Assembly (NCBI GenBank): GCA_947493575.1
Contig: CANLRQ010000023.1
Span: forward strand, 1 to 48,499
Origin: an uncultured Marinomonas sp.
Lineage (GTDB): Bacteria; Pseudomonadota; Gammaproteobacteria; Pseudomonadales; Marinomonadaceae
Length of the DNA stretch: 48,499 nt
Direction: 5' to 3'
Part shown: positions 26,434-35,822 of the stretch, in pieces
Layout of the letters: each line of letters opens with the position of its first letter
How positions within the stretch are numbered: the stretch's first letter is position 1
Made by a program: the position numbers and the translations under genes
The notes under the pieces: model-generated
The model's input: only the letters and a program-made list of their open reading frames with translations
Database searches by the model: none
Told to the model about the DNA's origin: nothing

Positions 26434-29319
26434 TTACACGTCAACCTTACGATCTTCTCTAAGAAAGCTTTGCTGCTTTTTGTCAAATTGAACAAAGTCA
26501 CGTTGCCATTGAGAAGGCTGACTCACTTTTTCTACCTGTACTGCGGTCACCTTATACTCTGGGCAATTGGTGGCCCAATCCGAGTTATCAGTGGTGATGA
26601 CGTTTGCGCCACTGCCCGGATGATGGAACGTGGTGTACACTACACCCGCCTGCATACGCTCACTAATAACCGCTCGCAATACGGTTTGTCCCGCTCGGCT
26701 GCTAATACCCAACCAATCACCGTCTTTCACTCCGCGCTCTTCTGCATCGTGTGGATGAAGTTCAAGCACGTCTTCATCGTGCCAGACTTGGTTATCTGTT
26801 CGGCGAGTTTGCGCCCCCACATTGTATTGAGACAAAATACGCCCTGTCGTCAATAATAATGGGAAACGACGGCTTGCACGTTCTTCGGTTGCCACGTATT
26901 CAGTAACAGCAAAGTTGCCTTTACCAATTGGGAAATCCACTTCATGCATGATTGGCGTACCCAATGGATTTTCTTCATTACAAGGCCATTGAATACTGCC
27001 TTGCTCTTCCAGAAATTGGTAACTAACGCCTGTAAAAGTCGGTGTTAATTGAGCAATCTCATCCATAATTTCAGAAGGATGCTGATAATCCATCGGATAA
27101 CCCAGTGCATTGGATAGTGCAACGGTGACTTCCCAATCTTCTTTTCCTGCTAAAGGAGGCATCACTTTACGAACTCGGTTAATACGGCGCTCAGCATTAG
27201 TAAAGGTGCCGTTTTTCTCTAGGAAAGTGGAACCCGGTAACAAGACATGAGCAAATTTCGCCGTTTCATTCAAAAAGATGTCTTGCACAATCAAGCATTC
27301 AAGAGACTTTAAGGCGGCTTCAACATGGTGAGTGTTCGGATCGGACTGGGCAATGTCTTCCCCTTGAACATACATTCCCTTAAAGCTACCAGCAATGGCC
27401 GAATCAAACATATTCGGGATACGTAAACCCGGTTCATTGTCTAATTTAACGCCCCAGACGGATTCAAAGTTACTACGAGCCACATCATCAGAAACGTGCT
27501 GATAACCCGGAAGTTCATGGGGGAAAGAACCCATGTCACAGGAACCTTGAACATTATTTTGCCCCCTCAGAGGGTTAACGCCCACCCCTTCACGGCCAAT
27601 GTTACCCGTTGCCAATGCAAGGTTAGCAATGCCCATTACCATAGTAGAACCTTGGCTGTGTTCCGTTACACCAAGACCATAGAAAATCGCACCGTTATTG
27701 CTTTCTGCATACACACGTGCAGCGTGACGCACATCGTTTGCTGACACGCCAGTTACCGATTCCATCGACTCTGGAGAGTTAACCGATTTGCTAATAAAAG
27801 CGCGCCATTTTTGATAAGCCTCGTCTTCACAGCGCTCATTAATGAAATTCGTGTCTTCAAGCCCTTCCTCAATGATGACATGCGCCATTGAGTTGACCAA
27901 CGCCACGTTCGTACCTGGACGAAGCGGAAGATGTAATGCGTCTTTTAAATGTGGCGTTTTTAAGAGATCGATTTTACGTGGATCCGCGACGATCAGTTGA
28001 GCGCCTTCACGCAGACGACGACGCATCATAGAGCCAAATACTGGGTGGGCATCTGTCGGGTTCGCACCAATAACCAACATCACATCCGTATGACGAATGG
28101 AATCAAAGGTTTGCGTACCTGCGGATTCACCTAAGGTGGTTTTTAAGCCATAACCTGTTGGGCTATGGCAAACACGCGCACAGGTATCCGTATTGTTATT
28201 ACCAAATGCCGCACGAATCAATTTTTGTACAAGATAGGTTTCTTCATTAGTACAACGAGAAGAAGTAATACCGCCAATGCTTTCACGACCGTATTTCTCT
28301 TGGATGGCTTTTAAACGCTCTGCTGAGAATGCCAATGCTTCTTCCCAACTTACTGTGCGCCATGGCTCATCAATACTGTCTCGTATCATTGGTTCTTTAA
28401 TACGGTCTTTGTGAGTCGCGTAACCAAACGCAAAGCGCCCTTTCACACAAGAGTGACCTTGGTTTGCATCGCCGCCTTTGAATGGCACCATACGTACCAC
28501 TTGGTCGCCTTTCATTTCCGCTTTAAAGGAACAACCCACACCACAATAAGCACAGGTCGTTACCACACTGTGCTCTGGCTGACCCATATCAATAACGCTG
28601 TTTTCCATCAAGGTAGATGTAGGACAGGCTTGAACACAAGCACCACAAGACACGCAATCTGAATCAAGGAAGCCCTCATCCTGACCTGCTGCGACTTTGG
28701 AATCAAAACCTCGTCCATCTATGGTCAGCGCAAACGTGCCTTGCACTTCTTCACAGGCTCGCACGCAACGAGAGCAGACAATGCATTTACTAGGATCAAA
28801 TGTGAAATATGGGTTGGACGTGTCTTTTTCTGCTTCTAAATGATTATGGCCATCAAAACCATAACGGACTTCGCGCAAGCCAACCGCACCCGCCATGTCT
28901 TGCAATTCACAATTACCATTGGCAGGGCAAGTTAAGCAATCTAAAGGGTGATCGGAAATGTACAATTCCATCACATTACGACGCAGTTTGGCGATTTTCT
29001 CATTTTGCGTAATGACTTTCATGCCAGCATTCACTGGAGTCGTACAAGATGCAGGAAAGCCGCGTCGACCTTCAATTTGAACCGTACATAAACGGCAAGA
29101 ACCAAAAGCTTCTAAATTATCACTGGCGCACAATTTCGGAATATTAATGTCCGCCAATGCCGCCGCACGCATGACGGAGGTACCATCAGGAACGGTAACT
29201 TCTACACCATCAATTTCTAGTGTGACTAGCGTCGTAGAGGTACTTGCTGCGGTACCATAATCTTTATTTGGATCGAGCTTTGTAACATCTCTCGTGCTTG
29301 GTGTGTAATGCTGCAACAT
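26434..29319 (-). CDS. fdsA: NAD-dependent formate dehydrogenase, molybdenum alpha subunit
   Basis: 961 residues from ATG 29319, one base after the fdsB stop and preceded by GAGG; the frame to 29391 only overlaps fdsB. Domains in order: ferredoxin-like [2Fe-2S] (CASDNLEAFGSCRLC), a NuoG-type His-Cys cluster (HPLDCLTCPANGNCELQ), two [4Fe-4S] motifs (CIVCSRCVRACE, CVSCGACVQACP), then the molybdopterin oxidoreductase part with its own cluster (CAYCGVGC), and the C-terminal cofactor-binding domain. The Mo ligand is probably the Cys in NTDTCARVCHSPTG; it is Cys, not selenocysteine. It oxidises formate to CO2 and passes electrons to FdsB/NAD+ in the cytoplasm. Confidence 0.95.
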   Translation of the reverse strand: MLQHYTPSTRDVTKLDPNKDYGTAASTSTTLVTLEIDGVEVTVPDGTSVMRAAALADINIPKLCASDNLEAFGSCRLCTVQIEGRRGFPASCTTPVNAGMKVITQNEKIAKLRRNVMELYISDHPLDCLTCPANGNCELQDMAGAVGLREVRYGFDGHNHLEAEKDTSNPYFTFDPSKCIVCSRCVRACEEVQGTFALTIDGRGFDSKVAAGQDEGFLDSDCVSCGACVQACPTSTLMENSVIDMGQPEHSVVTTCAYCGVGCSFKAEMKGDQVVRMVPFKGGDANQGHSCVKGRFAFGYATHKDRIKEPMIRDSIDEPWRTVSWEEALAFSAERLKAIQEKYGRESIGGITSSRCTNEETYLVQKLIRAAFGNNNTDTCARVCHSPTGYGLKTTLGESAGTQTFDSIRHTDVMLVIGANPTDAHPVFGSMMRRRLREGAQLIVADPRKIDLLKTPHLKDALHLPLRPGTNVALVNSMAHVIIEEGLEDTNFINERCEDEAYQKWRAFISKSVNSPESMESVTGVSANDVRHAARVYAESNNGAIFYGLGVTEHSQGSTMVMGIANLALATGNIGREGVGVNPLRGQNNVQGSCDMGSFPHELPGYQHVSDDVARSNFESVWGVKLDNEPGLRIPNMFDSAIAGSFKGMYVQGEDIAQSDPNTHHVEAALKSLECLIVQDIFLNETAKFAHVLLPGSTFLEKNGTFTNAERRINRVRKVMPPLAGKEDWEVTVALSNALGYPMDYQHPSEIMDEIAQLTPTFTGVSYQFLEEQGSIQWPCNEENPLGTPIMHEVDFPIGKGNFAVTEYVATEERASRRFPLLLTTGRILSQYNVGAQTRRTDNQVWHDEDVLELHPHDAEERGVKDGDWLGISSRAGQTVLRAVISERMQAGVVYTTFHHPGSGANVITTDNSDWATNCPEYKVTAVQVEKVSQPSQWQRDFVQFDKKQQSFLREDRKVDV

Positions 29320-29320
29320 A

Positions 29321-30889
29321 TCAATGTACCTCGGCTGACGTAGACTTCGCAATGGCGAGATCAATGTCTTCTGGGAAGTGTTTAAAAGCACTCTGTACAG
29401 GGAACGGCGTCATTCCACCCATTGCACAAAGAGAACCATGAATCATGGTGTCACATAGATCATCTAATAGAGTTAGATTGGCTTCCACATTCACACCAGT
29501 ACGAATTTTATCGATGACTTCAACGCCACGGGTTGAACCGATTCGACAAGGAGTGCATTTACCGCAGGACTCCTCCACACAAAACTCCATGGAGAAACGT
29601 GCTTGCTCCGTCATGTCGACCGTCTCATCAAAAATCACAATGCCACCGTGTCCCAGTACAGCTTCAATAGCGGCAAAGGCTTCATAATCTAACGGTGTAT
29701 CCCACTGACTTTCTGGTAAATACGCACCTAAAGGCCCACCCACTTGAATTGCTCTCATAGGTTTACCCGATGCCGTACCGCCGCCAAAATCGTCAATCAA
29801 CTGACGCAATGTTGGGCCAAATGCCAGTTCGATCAAGCCGCCTTGCTGTATGTTACCAGCCAACTGAAAAGGCAAAGTACCGCGAGAACGCCCCATGCCA
29901 TAATCCGCATAGGATTGGCCACCTTCTGCCATAATATAAGGAATCGCCGCTAACGATAGAACGTTGTTTACCACGGTCGGTTTGCCAAATAGGCCTTCGA
30001 TTGCAGGTAACGGTGGCTTAAAACGCACCAATCCACGTTTGCCTTCTAAGCTTTCAAGTAAAGACGTCTCTTCACCGCAAATATACGCCGCGGCACCTAG
30101 ACGAACTTCTAGATCAAATGCCTTGTCGCTGCCTAAAATAGTTTGACCTAAATAACCCGCGTCATACGCCTTCCCAATGGCTTCATTCAGGATTTCATGA
30201 GCAACTGGGTATTCTGATCGTAAATAGATATAACCTTGAGTAGAACCTACCGCTAAGCCTGCAATAATCATCCCCTCAATCAACATGAAAGGGTCGGCTT
30301 CCATCACCATACGGTCGGCGAATGTTCCAGAATCCCCTTCATCTGCGTTGCAGACAATGTATTTTTGATCCGGTGGGCAATCATGTACCGTTTGCCATTT
30401 AATGCCAGTCGGGAACGCCGCACCACCACGGCCACGCAGGCCAGAGGTTTTGACTTCGTCAACAATGGCTTGGCCATTTAACTGTAAACTTTTTTCTAAC
30501 CCTTTAAAGCCATCAAGTGCTTTATAATCTTCGATTGAAACAGGGTCAGTAATACCGGCACGGGCAAAGGTTAAACGTTGTTGTTTTTTCAGATAAGGCA
30601 ATTCTTCTGGTTTGCCTAGCGCAAGCGAGTGAGCATCACTGCCTGCTAAGAAATCGGCATCAAACAAGCCAGTAACATCACGCGCTTCCACAGGCCCATA
30701 AGCCACTCGCCCTTGATCCGTTTCCACTTCAACCATAGGCTCTAACCAAAATACACCACGAGAGCCATTACGTATTAGTTGAACGTCTTCACCACGGGCT
30801 TCGGCTTCTTTTACAATCGCTGAGGCAACCTTGTTACCACCAAGAGACAAGGTGGTTGTATCACGAGGAACGTAAACTTTAATACTCAT
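29321..30889 (-). CDS. fdsB: Formate dehydrogenase beta subunit (NuoF-like flavoprotein)
   Basis: 522 residues. The N-terminal ~110 residues are a thioredoxin-like segment without cluster Cys. The NuoF-like core has the FMN/NADH motif GLRGRGGAAFPTGIKW near residue 150 and CNADEGDSGTFADR near 180, and ends with the [4Fe-4S] ligands ESCGKCTPCRIG plus a later Cys in HGSLCAMGG. It takes electrons from FdsA/FdsG through FMN to NAD+. The start overlaps the fdsG stop (ATGA), showing coupling. Confidence 0.95.
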   Translation of the reverse strand: MSIKVYVPRDTTTLSLGGNKVASAIVKEAEARGEDVQLIRNGSRGVFWLEPMVEVETDQGRVAYGPVEARDVTGLFDADFLAGSDAHSLALGKPEELPYLKKQQRLTFARAGITDPVSIEDYKALDGFKGLEKSLQLNGQAIVDEVKTSGLRGRGGAAFPTGIKWQTVHDCPPDQKYIVCNADEGDSGTFADRMVMEADPFMLIEGMIIAGLAVGSTQGYIYLRSEYPVAHEILNEAIGKAYDAGYLGQTILGSDKAFDLEVRLGAAAYICGEETSLLESLEGKRGLVRFKPPLPAIEGLFGKPTVVNNVLSLAAIPYIMAEGGQSYADYGMGRSRGTLPFQLAGNIQQGGLIELAFGPTLRQLIDDFGGGTASGKPMRAIQVGGPLGAYLPESQWDTPLDYEAFAAIEAVLGHGGIVIFDETVDMTEQARFSMEFCVEESCGKCTPCRIGSTRGVEVIDKIRTGVNVEANLTLLDDLCDTMIHGSLCAMGGMTPFPVQSAFKHFPEDIDLAIAKSTSAEVH

Positions 30890-31410
30890 GATTGCTTCTC
30901 CGATGCGACACTGTTTAGAGACATAATACCTAGCTCAACCGTGGTTAATTCATCCACCAAGTCATCAAATTTATCATTAGTCACACGACCAACAATCTCA
31001 TCATTCACTCGAATTGAAGGGCCGCAGGCGCAATTGCCTAAACAGTAAACAGGCTCAAGGGTAAACTCTTGATCCAAAGTTGTAGCGTGATAATCCACTC
31101 GCAACTTAGTTTTAACATGCTCTTCCAGCTCGCGAGAGCCACGAGCCTGACACGCTTCTGCACGGCAAATTTGCAATACATTCTGGCCAGAAGGAGACGT
31201 TCTAAAATGGTGGTAAAAAGAAATTACACCATGAATTTCGGCGGAGGTTTGATTAAGCGCATCCGCAATCATAGGTACTGAGTCAGGCGGTACAAAGCCT
31301 TGAGTATCTTGAATGCCATGCAAAATCGGTAGCAAAGCTCCGGGAGAGTTTTTCAGCGAAGCAATGACTTGCTCAACTTGTTGTGAATTCCATTGTGCGC
31401 GGTTTGTCAT
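30886..31410 (-). CDS. fdsG: Formate dehydrogenase gamma subunit (NuoE-like)
   Basis: 174 residues. Helical N-terminus with LLPILHGIQDTQGFVP and VISFYHHFRTSPSG, followed by the thioredoxin-like [2Fe-2S] fold with ligands in QICRAEACQARG and VYCLGNCACGPS (C-x4-C and C-x3-C). This is the NuoE pattern; it relays electrons between FdsA and FdsB. First gene of the fds operon; AGGT lies upstream of the ATG. The regulator on the other strand starts 231 bases away. Confidence 0.93.
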   Translation of the reverse strand: MTNRAQWNSQQVEQVIASLKNSPGALLPILHGIQDTQGFVPPDSVPMIADALNQTSAEIHGVISFYHHFRTSPSGQNVLQICRAEACQARGSRELEEHVKTKLRVDYHATTLDQEFTLEPVYCLGNCACGPSIRVNDEIVGRVTNDKFDDLVDELTTVELGIMSLNSVASEKQS

Positions 31411-31641
31411 TTTTATTACCTATTCAACACTCGGCTTGAGACAAAGGATTAGTATTATCTCCCTACGTTACCACTAGTCCTGCTTTCTCAAAATATGAAA
31501 ATAAGTGCATATTTTAATATAAATGACTTAAACTCCTATTTTTATTGAATAAACTGCTATATTCTATTTTATATATGCATGAATTTGCCTATTTATTATG
31601 GTTTTAAAATAACTATTTAACGCTTTAAGAAGTGCCCATAA

Positions 31642-32709
31642 ATGCCTTTAAAACGTATTCACATCGACCCCAACTGGTTATTTCGAGATGAAGCGGGCAA
31701 TACGCTTGATCCGCAGCTCTTTCGGTTATTAGAAGAGATTTACCATCACAAGAAGCTCACTTCTGCCGCCAAATCAATGGGCATATCCTATCGACATGGC
31801 TGGAACCTACTCGGCAAGTGGGCTGATTTTTTTGGCACCCCCTTAGTGCTATTAGAAAAAGGCCGTGGAGCATCGTTAACTCCCTTAGGTGAAAAATTGC
31901 TATGGGCAGAACAAAGAGTGATTGCCAGATTTCAACCCCAAATGGCCAGTTTGGCGTCGGAACTCAACATGGAACTGCAAAAAGCATTAGTGAATTTAAC
32001 CCCTCTCTTGCGCATCCAAGCCAGTCATGGTTATGCCGTGGCTCTCCTGCCTGACGCCTGCACCAACTTACAATTGGATTTGCAATACAGCAGCCCTTTG
32101 GAAGCCCTTGCCGCGCTCAATAGAGACAGTTGTGAACTGGCAGGGTTCCACGTACCAAGAGGAGTCGTCATTAGCCCTCTACTTAAGCAGTATCAACAAC
32201 TACTCAAACCACGAGCGCATAAGATCATTCGCTTTATTACTCGACAACAGGGTTTGATGGTTAGAAAAGAGTGCTCTTTAAATATCAATGGCTTAGAAGA
32301 TTTAATAAAAGATAAAGTACGCTTTATCAATCGCCAAGAGGATTCAGGAACCCGCGCCTTGTTTGATCAATTACTGATAAATCATGAGCTTTCATCCAAA
32401 GACATTACCGGCTATAACAACAAAGAGTTTACCCATTCCGCCGTCGCTGCTTATGTCGCTTCCAATATGGCGGATGCCGGCTTTGGTGTCGAACAAGCCG
32501 CACACCAATTTGGGCTACGCTTTATCCCTATTTGCACCGAGGATTATGTCTTTGTCTGCCATCAGAAAAACCTCAACAAAGCCGCAATAGTGGAGTTTAT
32601 CCATTCAATAGAAAGCGAAACCTTCCAAGAACAAATTCGTGAACTTGCCGGCTATAAAGGGGATAAACTTGGCGTGATCGAAGATCTTTCTCACTTTATG
32701 CCAAGTTAG
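31642..32709 (+). CDS. ModE/LysR-like regulator with PBP-like sensor domain (probable fds regulator)
   Basis: 355 residues. The N-terminal winged helix (about 22-100) is ModE/LysR-like: LDPQLFRLLEEIYHHKKLTSA, then GISYRHGWNLLGKWADFFG and LEKGRGASLTPLGEKLL. From about residue 123 a periplasmic-binding-like domain follows, as in molybdate-type HTH proteins (FINRQEDSGTRALFDQLL, NKEFTHSAVAAYVASNMADAGFGVEQ). It probably senses an oxyanion or formate-related ligand and controls fdsGBAD across the 231-base AT-rich divergent region; in Cupriavidus, fdsR plays this role. The 3' 700 bases plus downstream flank are repeated at 34230-35095. Confidence 0.85.
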   Translation: MPLKRIHIDPNWLFRDEAGNTLDPQLFRLLEEIYHHKKLTSAAKSMGISYRHGWNLLGKWADFFGTPLVLLEKGRGASLTPLGEKLLWAEQRVIARFQPQMASLASELNMELQKALVNLTPLLRIQASHGYAVALLPDACTNLQLDLQYSSPLEALAALNRDSCELAGFHVPRGVVISPLLKQYQQLLKPRAHKIIRFITRQQGLMVRKECSLNINGLEDLIKDKVRFINRQEDSGTRALFDQLLINHELSSKDITGYNNKEFTHSAVAAYVASNMADAGFGVEQAAHQFGLRFIPICTEDYVFVCHQKNLNKAAIVEFIHSIESETFQEQIRELAGYKGDKLGVIEDLSHFMPS

Positions 32710-32876
32710 TGGCTGCATCCGTGTTCATTACCACGTGGGAACGAAAAAATTCACCGATTGTCCCAGAAGCAGACATCATTTGACGTAATAAGGAGGCTTT
32801 TTTATCTTGTAGGGTAAGTCGGAAAAGCCGCAGGCGCCTTCCGACATTTTGAGTTTGTGGCAACAGAATGGGTTAT
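32011..32876 (+). repeat. 866-base direct repeat, copy 1 (in situ regulator 3' end)
   Basis: From CGCATCCAAG within the regulator gene to GGTTAT beyond its stop. It matches 34230-35095 without a length change (offset 2219). Within the coding part I count 19 differences, 15 of them synonymous. Confidence 0.95.
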
Positions 32877-33068
32877 GTAGTCGCACTGTATCAGCTGCAC
32901 AAACACATCACTAAACAATGATAGCCTCTGCGATGTCGCTTTGGTCGAGTGATACGCCCCTCAAAGCCTTTGAACTCATGTCAGTTGACGTTAACGTCAA
33001 TCTTAATTTAAACAATAGATGTTCTATGCCCTGTAAGACGCTAACCTACATTCTGTTTTAATCATTAA
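32710..33068. other. Gene-free stretch: REP-like hairpin, repeat end and an orphan operator-like palindrome
   Basis: It holds the end of the 866-base repeat with a REP-like hairpin (32818-32845, stem GTCGGAA/TTCCGAC with an inner GCC/GGC pair), then unique cassette DNA from 32877, including the palindrome TTGACGTTAACGTCAA (32985-33000). No gene of more than about 25 codons is convincing. Confidence 0.6.
32985..33000. promoter_or_regulatory. 16-base perfect palindrome, LiuR-like operator
   Basis: TTGACGTTAACGTCAA is self-complementary and resembles sites bound by MerR-family LiuR (branched-chain amino acid degradation) in gammaproteobacteria, from memory. Neither that regulator nor a target gene is nearby, so it may be stranded by rearrangement. 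Confidence 0.5.
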
Positions 33069-33767
33069 CTAAGACAAATATAGTCGTAAGCATGCTGTTA
33101 ATGCCACAAATGTAGATAAGAAAAATCCAACTTTCCATTTGAGATTTTCTTTCTTTCGGTCAGATTGCTTCTTATCAAGCTCCGGGCTAACACCTTGTAA
33201 AAGCTCAACATACTTAACCAGTTGTATATAATCTTGATGAATCTCTTCGTAATAAGACTCTCGGTACTCAGATTCGATACTATTTTCTTGTCGTTTTCTT
33301 AACTTTTCACAGAAACCAAGAATTTCAGGGTAATTTTTAACATGATCAATTACAGGAAGTGAACGATATATATCTTGAAACCTAGCGATACAATCCAAGC
33401 CTGACAATATACCAAGTTCCACCGCATCATATTCAGCACGTCGACAGTGCCTAAAGGCTCTACGAAGCTGTTCATCTTGTATAGATGAATCTTTTGCTTG
33501 CACTGCTTTAATAAGATGAAAGCCTACATATCGAAGCTCATTAATAGATGGTATATCAAGTCCACCTCTCCATTCTATTTCCTTCACTCTTTCTTCTGCT
33601 GTCCTAAAAGAATTACAAAGTAAATTGAATTGATCAAGATTTTCTGGAAATATAGAATGCAATGAGTCCAAAACAGTAGTCGTACCTTGATGCCCATTAA
33701 CCATATCTTTATCTGAAAGGAAGGCAGTAGCTGTACAGTCTTCTTCCTGAAATTGGTCAAACTCCAT
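33069..33767 (-). CDS. Tail-anchored helical protein of unknown family
   Basis: 232 residues; I do not recognise the family. An acidic N-terminus is followed by helical sequence. Around residue 104 the motif RRAFRHCRRAEYDAVELG has Arg and His spaced loosely like HEPN-type domains, but I cannot confirm it. A charged, Tyr-rich coiled segment (NSIESEYRESYYEEIHQDY) lies near 185, and one membrane helix ends the protein (WKVGFFLSTFVALTACLRLYL), so the bulk faces the cytoplasm with a C-terminal anchor. TAGGG lies before the ATG. It follows the 53-codon gene at 33783 by 15 bases in the same direction, in a cassette bounded by 866-base repeats; an immunity or effector role is speculation. Confidence 0.7.
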   Translation of the reverse strand: MEFDQFQEEDCTATAFLSDKDMVNGHQGTTTVLDSLHSIFPENLDQFNLLCNSFRTAEERVKEIEWRGGLDIPSINELRYVGFHLIKAVQAKDSSIQDEQLRRAFRHCRRAEYDAVELGILSGLDCIARFQDIYRSLPVIDHVKNYPEILGFCEKLRKRQENSIESEYRESYYEEIHQDYIQLVKYVELLQGVSPELDKKQSDRKKENLKWKVGFFLSTFVALTACLRLYLS

Positions 33768-33782
33768 TAAGCCCTACCTACA

Positions 33783-33944
33783 TTATACAAATTTATGAGA
33801 CGTCACTTTCTTTCGTAATTTTGCTTTATCTTCTGCGGTTACATAATGACCACTTTGGAGAGCTACGTTTCCACGAGCAAAACGCATGATCAAACCTTTA
33901 ATTTTTGATTGTTTTGAGTCAGAGCGGACATCTTGTCTTTTCAC
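33783..33944 (-). CDS. Small basic protein, 53 residues, paired with the tail-anchored protein
   Basis: A 53-codon frame from GTG 33944 to TAA, preceded by AGAGGA nine bases before the start. The peptide is basic (MKRQDVRSDSKQSK..., then IKGLIMRFARGNVALQSG and DKAKLRKKV) with no membrane segment. I do not recognise a family; the good ribosome site, the tight 15-base gap to the next gene and the coding-like sequence argue that it is real. It may be a regulator or partner, such as an antitoxin, for the 232-residue protein. This is inference. Confidence 0.65.
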   Translation of the reverse strand: MKRQDVRSDSKQSKIKGLIMRFARGNVALQSGHYVTAEDKAKLRKKVTSHKFV

Positions 33945-33964
33945 TTGACTGTTTCCTCTTACTA

Positions 33965-33998
33965 ATATGCTCTATATTTTTATATGCTCTATATTTTT
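33965..33998. repeat. Two tandem 17-base repeats
   Basis: Unit ATATGCTCTATATTTTT occurs at 33965-33981 and 33982-33998, with a partial third copy. It lies 20 bases upstream of the small gene's start, so it may supply AT-rich promoter elements or an operator. Confidence 0.7.
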
Positions 33999-34229
33999 AT
34001 ATATTCTTTTTTTAAGCATATGATGTGAATTGATTTTGCGCAGGAATAATACAGATTGTTTATAAAACAGTCAATTTAAATATAAAAGAACCATTCACTA
34101 CAACAAAACATTGTCACACTGCAACTGAAAAAGCAATATACGTATGCTATTTGAATAAGAAACAATCGAGAAATTGCCTTTCATTTATATAGAATCGACA
34201 TAAACCCCTAACTTCTGCCCTTGTCGCTA

Positions 34230-35095
34230 CGCATCCAAGCCAGCCATGGTTATGCCGTGGCTCTCCTGCCTGACGCCTTCACAAACTTACAATTGGATTT
34301 GCAATACAGCAGCCCTTTGGAAGCCCTTGCCGCGCTCAATAGAGACAGTTGTGAACTGGCAGGATTTCACGTACCAAGAGGAGTCGTCATTAGTCCTCTA
34401 CTTAAGCAGTATCAACAACTACTCAAACCACGAGCACATAAGATCATTCGCTTTATTACTCGACAACAGGGTTTGATGGTTAGAAAAGAGTGTTCTTTAA
34501 ATATCAATGGCTTAGAAGATTTAATAAAAGATAAGGTACGCTTTATCAATCGCCAAGAGGATTCAGGAACCCGCGCCTTTTTTGATCAATTACTGATAAA
34601 TCATGAGCTTTCATCCAAAGACATTACTGGTTACAACAACAAAGAGTTTACCCATTCCGCCGTCGCTGCTTATGTCGCTTCCAATATGGCGGATGCCGGC
34701 TTTGGCGTCGAACAAGCCGCACACCAATTTGGGCTACGCTTTATCCCTATTTGCACCGAGGATTATGTCTTTGTCTGCCATCAGAAAAACCTCAACAAGG
34801 CCGCAATAGTGGAGTTTACCCATTCAATAGAAAGCGAAGCCTTCCAAGAACAAATTCGTGAACTTGCCGGCTATAAAGGGGATAAACTTGGCGTGATAGA
34901 AGACCTTTCTCACTTTATGCCAAGTTAGTGGCTGCATCCGTGTTCATTACCACATGGGAACGAAAAAATTCGCCGATTTTCCCAGAAGCAGACATCATTT
35001 GACGTAATAAGGAGACTTTTTTATCTTGTAGGGTAAGTCGGAAAAGCCGCAGGCGTCTTCCGACATTTTGAGCTGGTGGCAACACAAAGGGTTAT
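34230..35095 (+). pseudogene. Partial copy of the fds regulator 3' end (866-base direct repeat, copy 2)
   Basis: Encodes residues ~124 onward of the regulator and stops at 34928, with the same downstream flank and REP-like hairpin (35037-35064). It lacks the DNA-binding half. The only upstream start is a TTG at 34221 without a ribosome site, so I treat it as non-functional. Nineteen coding differences to the intact gene (four change an amino acid: C/F, L/F, I/T, T/A) show the ancestor diverged while still under selection, as expected if it came from a related strain. Confidence 0.88.
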
Positions 35096-35234
35096 TCACA
35101 AAGCAAAAAGCCTGCGTCTTTTTTACTTGCGTCACTGTCGTAGTCAGCGCAGAAAAGACAGAAGCCTTTTTTTGAGTCAGGCAATGACAAGGTTAAAAAA
35201 TATCCGGTTGTGAAGCCTTAGAGGCGTTGCTTGC

Positions 35235-35822
35235 CTAATGCTTAGAATTCGAGTTACCTATAGAACGAAGCTCTCTTATCAATTCCTTAGCGCTATCACA
35301 ATTATTATGCTGCGCAGAACTGCTAATCTGAAAGTTAAAATACTTAACCATTTTCTTAGCAAAACTAATTTTATTACCGGGACCTGTCCTATTTAAATTT
35401 TGTGCAATTTCTTTTAACCTATCCCAAGGCTTAGAATGAGTTAACTCAGGGAACTCTTCATAAAAATCACTTTCTTTTAACCATTTATTCATTGCTTCTG
35501 TGTCTGCAAGGTACCATCCTTCAAGTGCTTTAACCGCAACAAATACAAAACTTACATTAGAATTTTCTATTCTATTTTTAACGGTTTGAGCATTAGGTTC
35601 TTCCTCTAAATCCGTTAATACACAAATATGATCTACACCGAGAGACCGAAAGCGCCCCACTAGTGGCTCAATATTCTTAGGGAGAAGGTTTCCTCCGCCC
35701 TTAGCATCAATAACAGGAAACACCAGTTCAATTCCATTTTGATGTAGCCAATCTCTAAATTGCTTCGATTCAACTATTACTTTTTCGGAACCGCCCTCTA
35801 CAATAAAACCAATTCTTACCAT
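35235..35822 (-). CDS. DUF4276 (Toprim-like) protein paired with AAA ATPase
   Basis: 195 residues. It opens with IGFIVEGGSEKVIVE, where the Glu of VEG.xE fits the first acidic residue of a Toprim-like fold, and has ICVLTDLEEEPN near residue 70, which supplies the D-x-E acidic pair. DUF4276 proteins are usually next to an ATPase such as the one at 35816; the two overlap by seven bases and are transcribed ATPase first, so they are translationally coupled. In related pairs (OLD, AbiL and PARIS types) the Toprim partner is a nuclease effector of phage defence. A nuclease role here is inference. Confidence 0.78.
   Translation of the reverse strand: MVRIGFIVEGGSEKVIVESKQFRDWLHQNGIELVFPVIDAKGGGNLLPKNIEPLVGRFRSLGVDHICVLTDLEEEPNAQTVKNRIENSNVSFVFVAVKALEGWYLADTEAMNKWLKESDFYEEFPELTHSKPWDRLKEIAQNLNRTGPGNKISFAKKMVKYFNFQISSSAQHNNCDSAKELIRELRSIGNSNSKH

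Noticed and set aside
26470..26856. 128-codon frame opposite fdsA
   Set aside because: Antisense shadow of a well-conserved gene; no family features.
34221..34928. Second regulator gene of 235 codons
   Set aside because: It lacks the DNA-binding half, has only a TTG start without ribosome site, and is part of the 866-base duplication.
35096..35234. Inverted A/T-flanked GCCT segments as terminator of the DUF4276 gene
   Set aside because: The arms do not pair cleanly; no confident stem.
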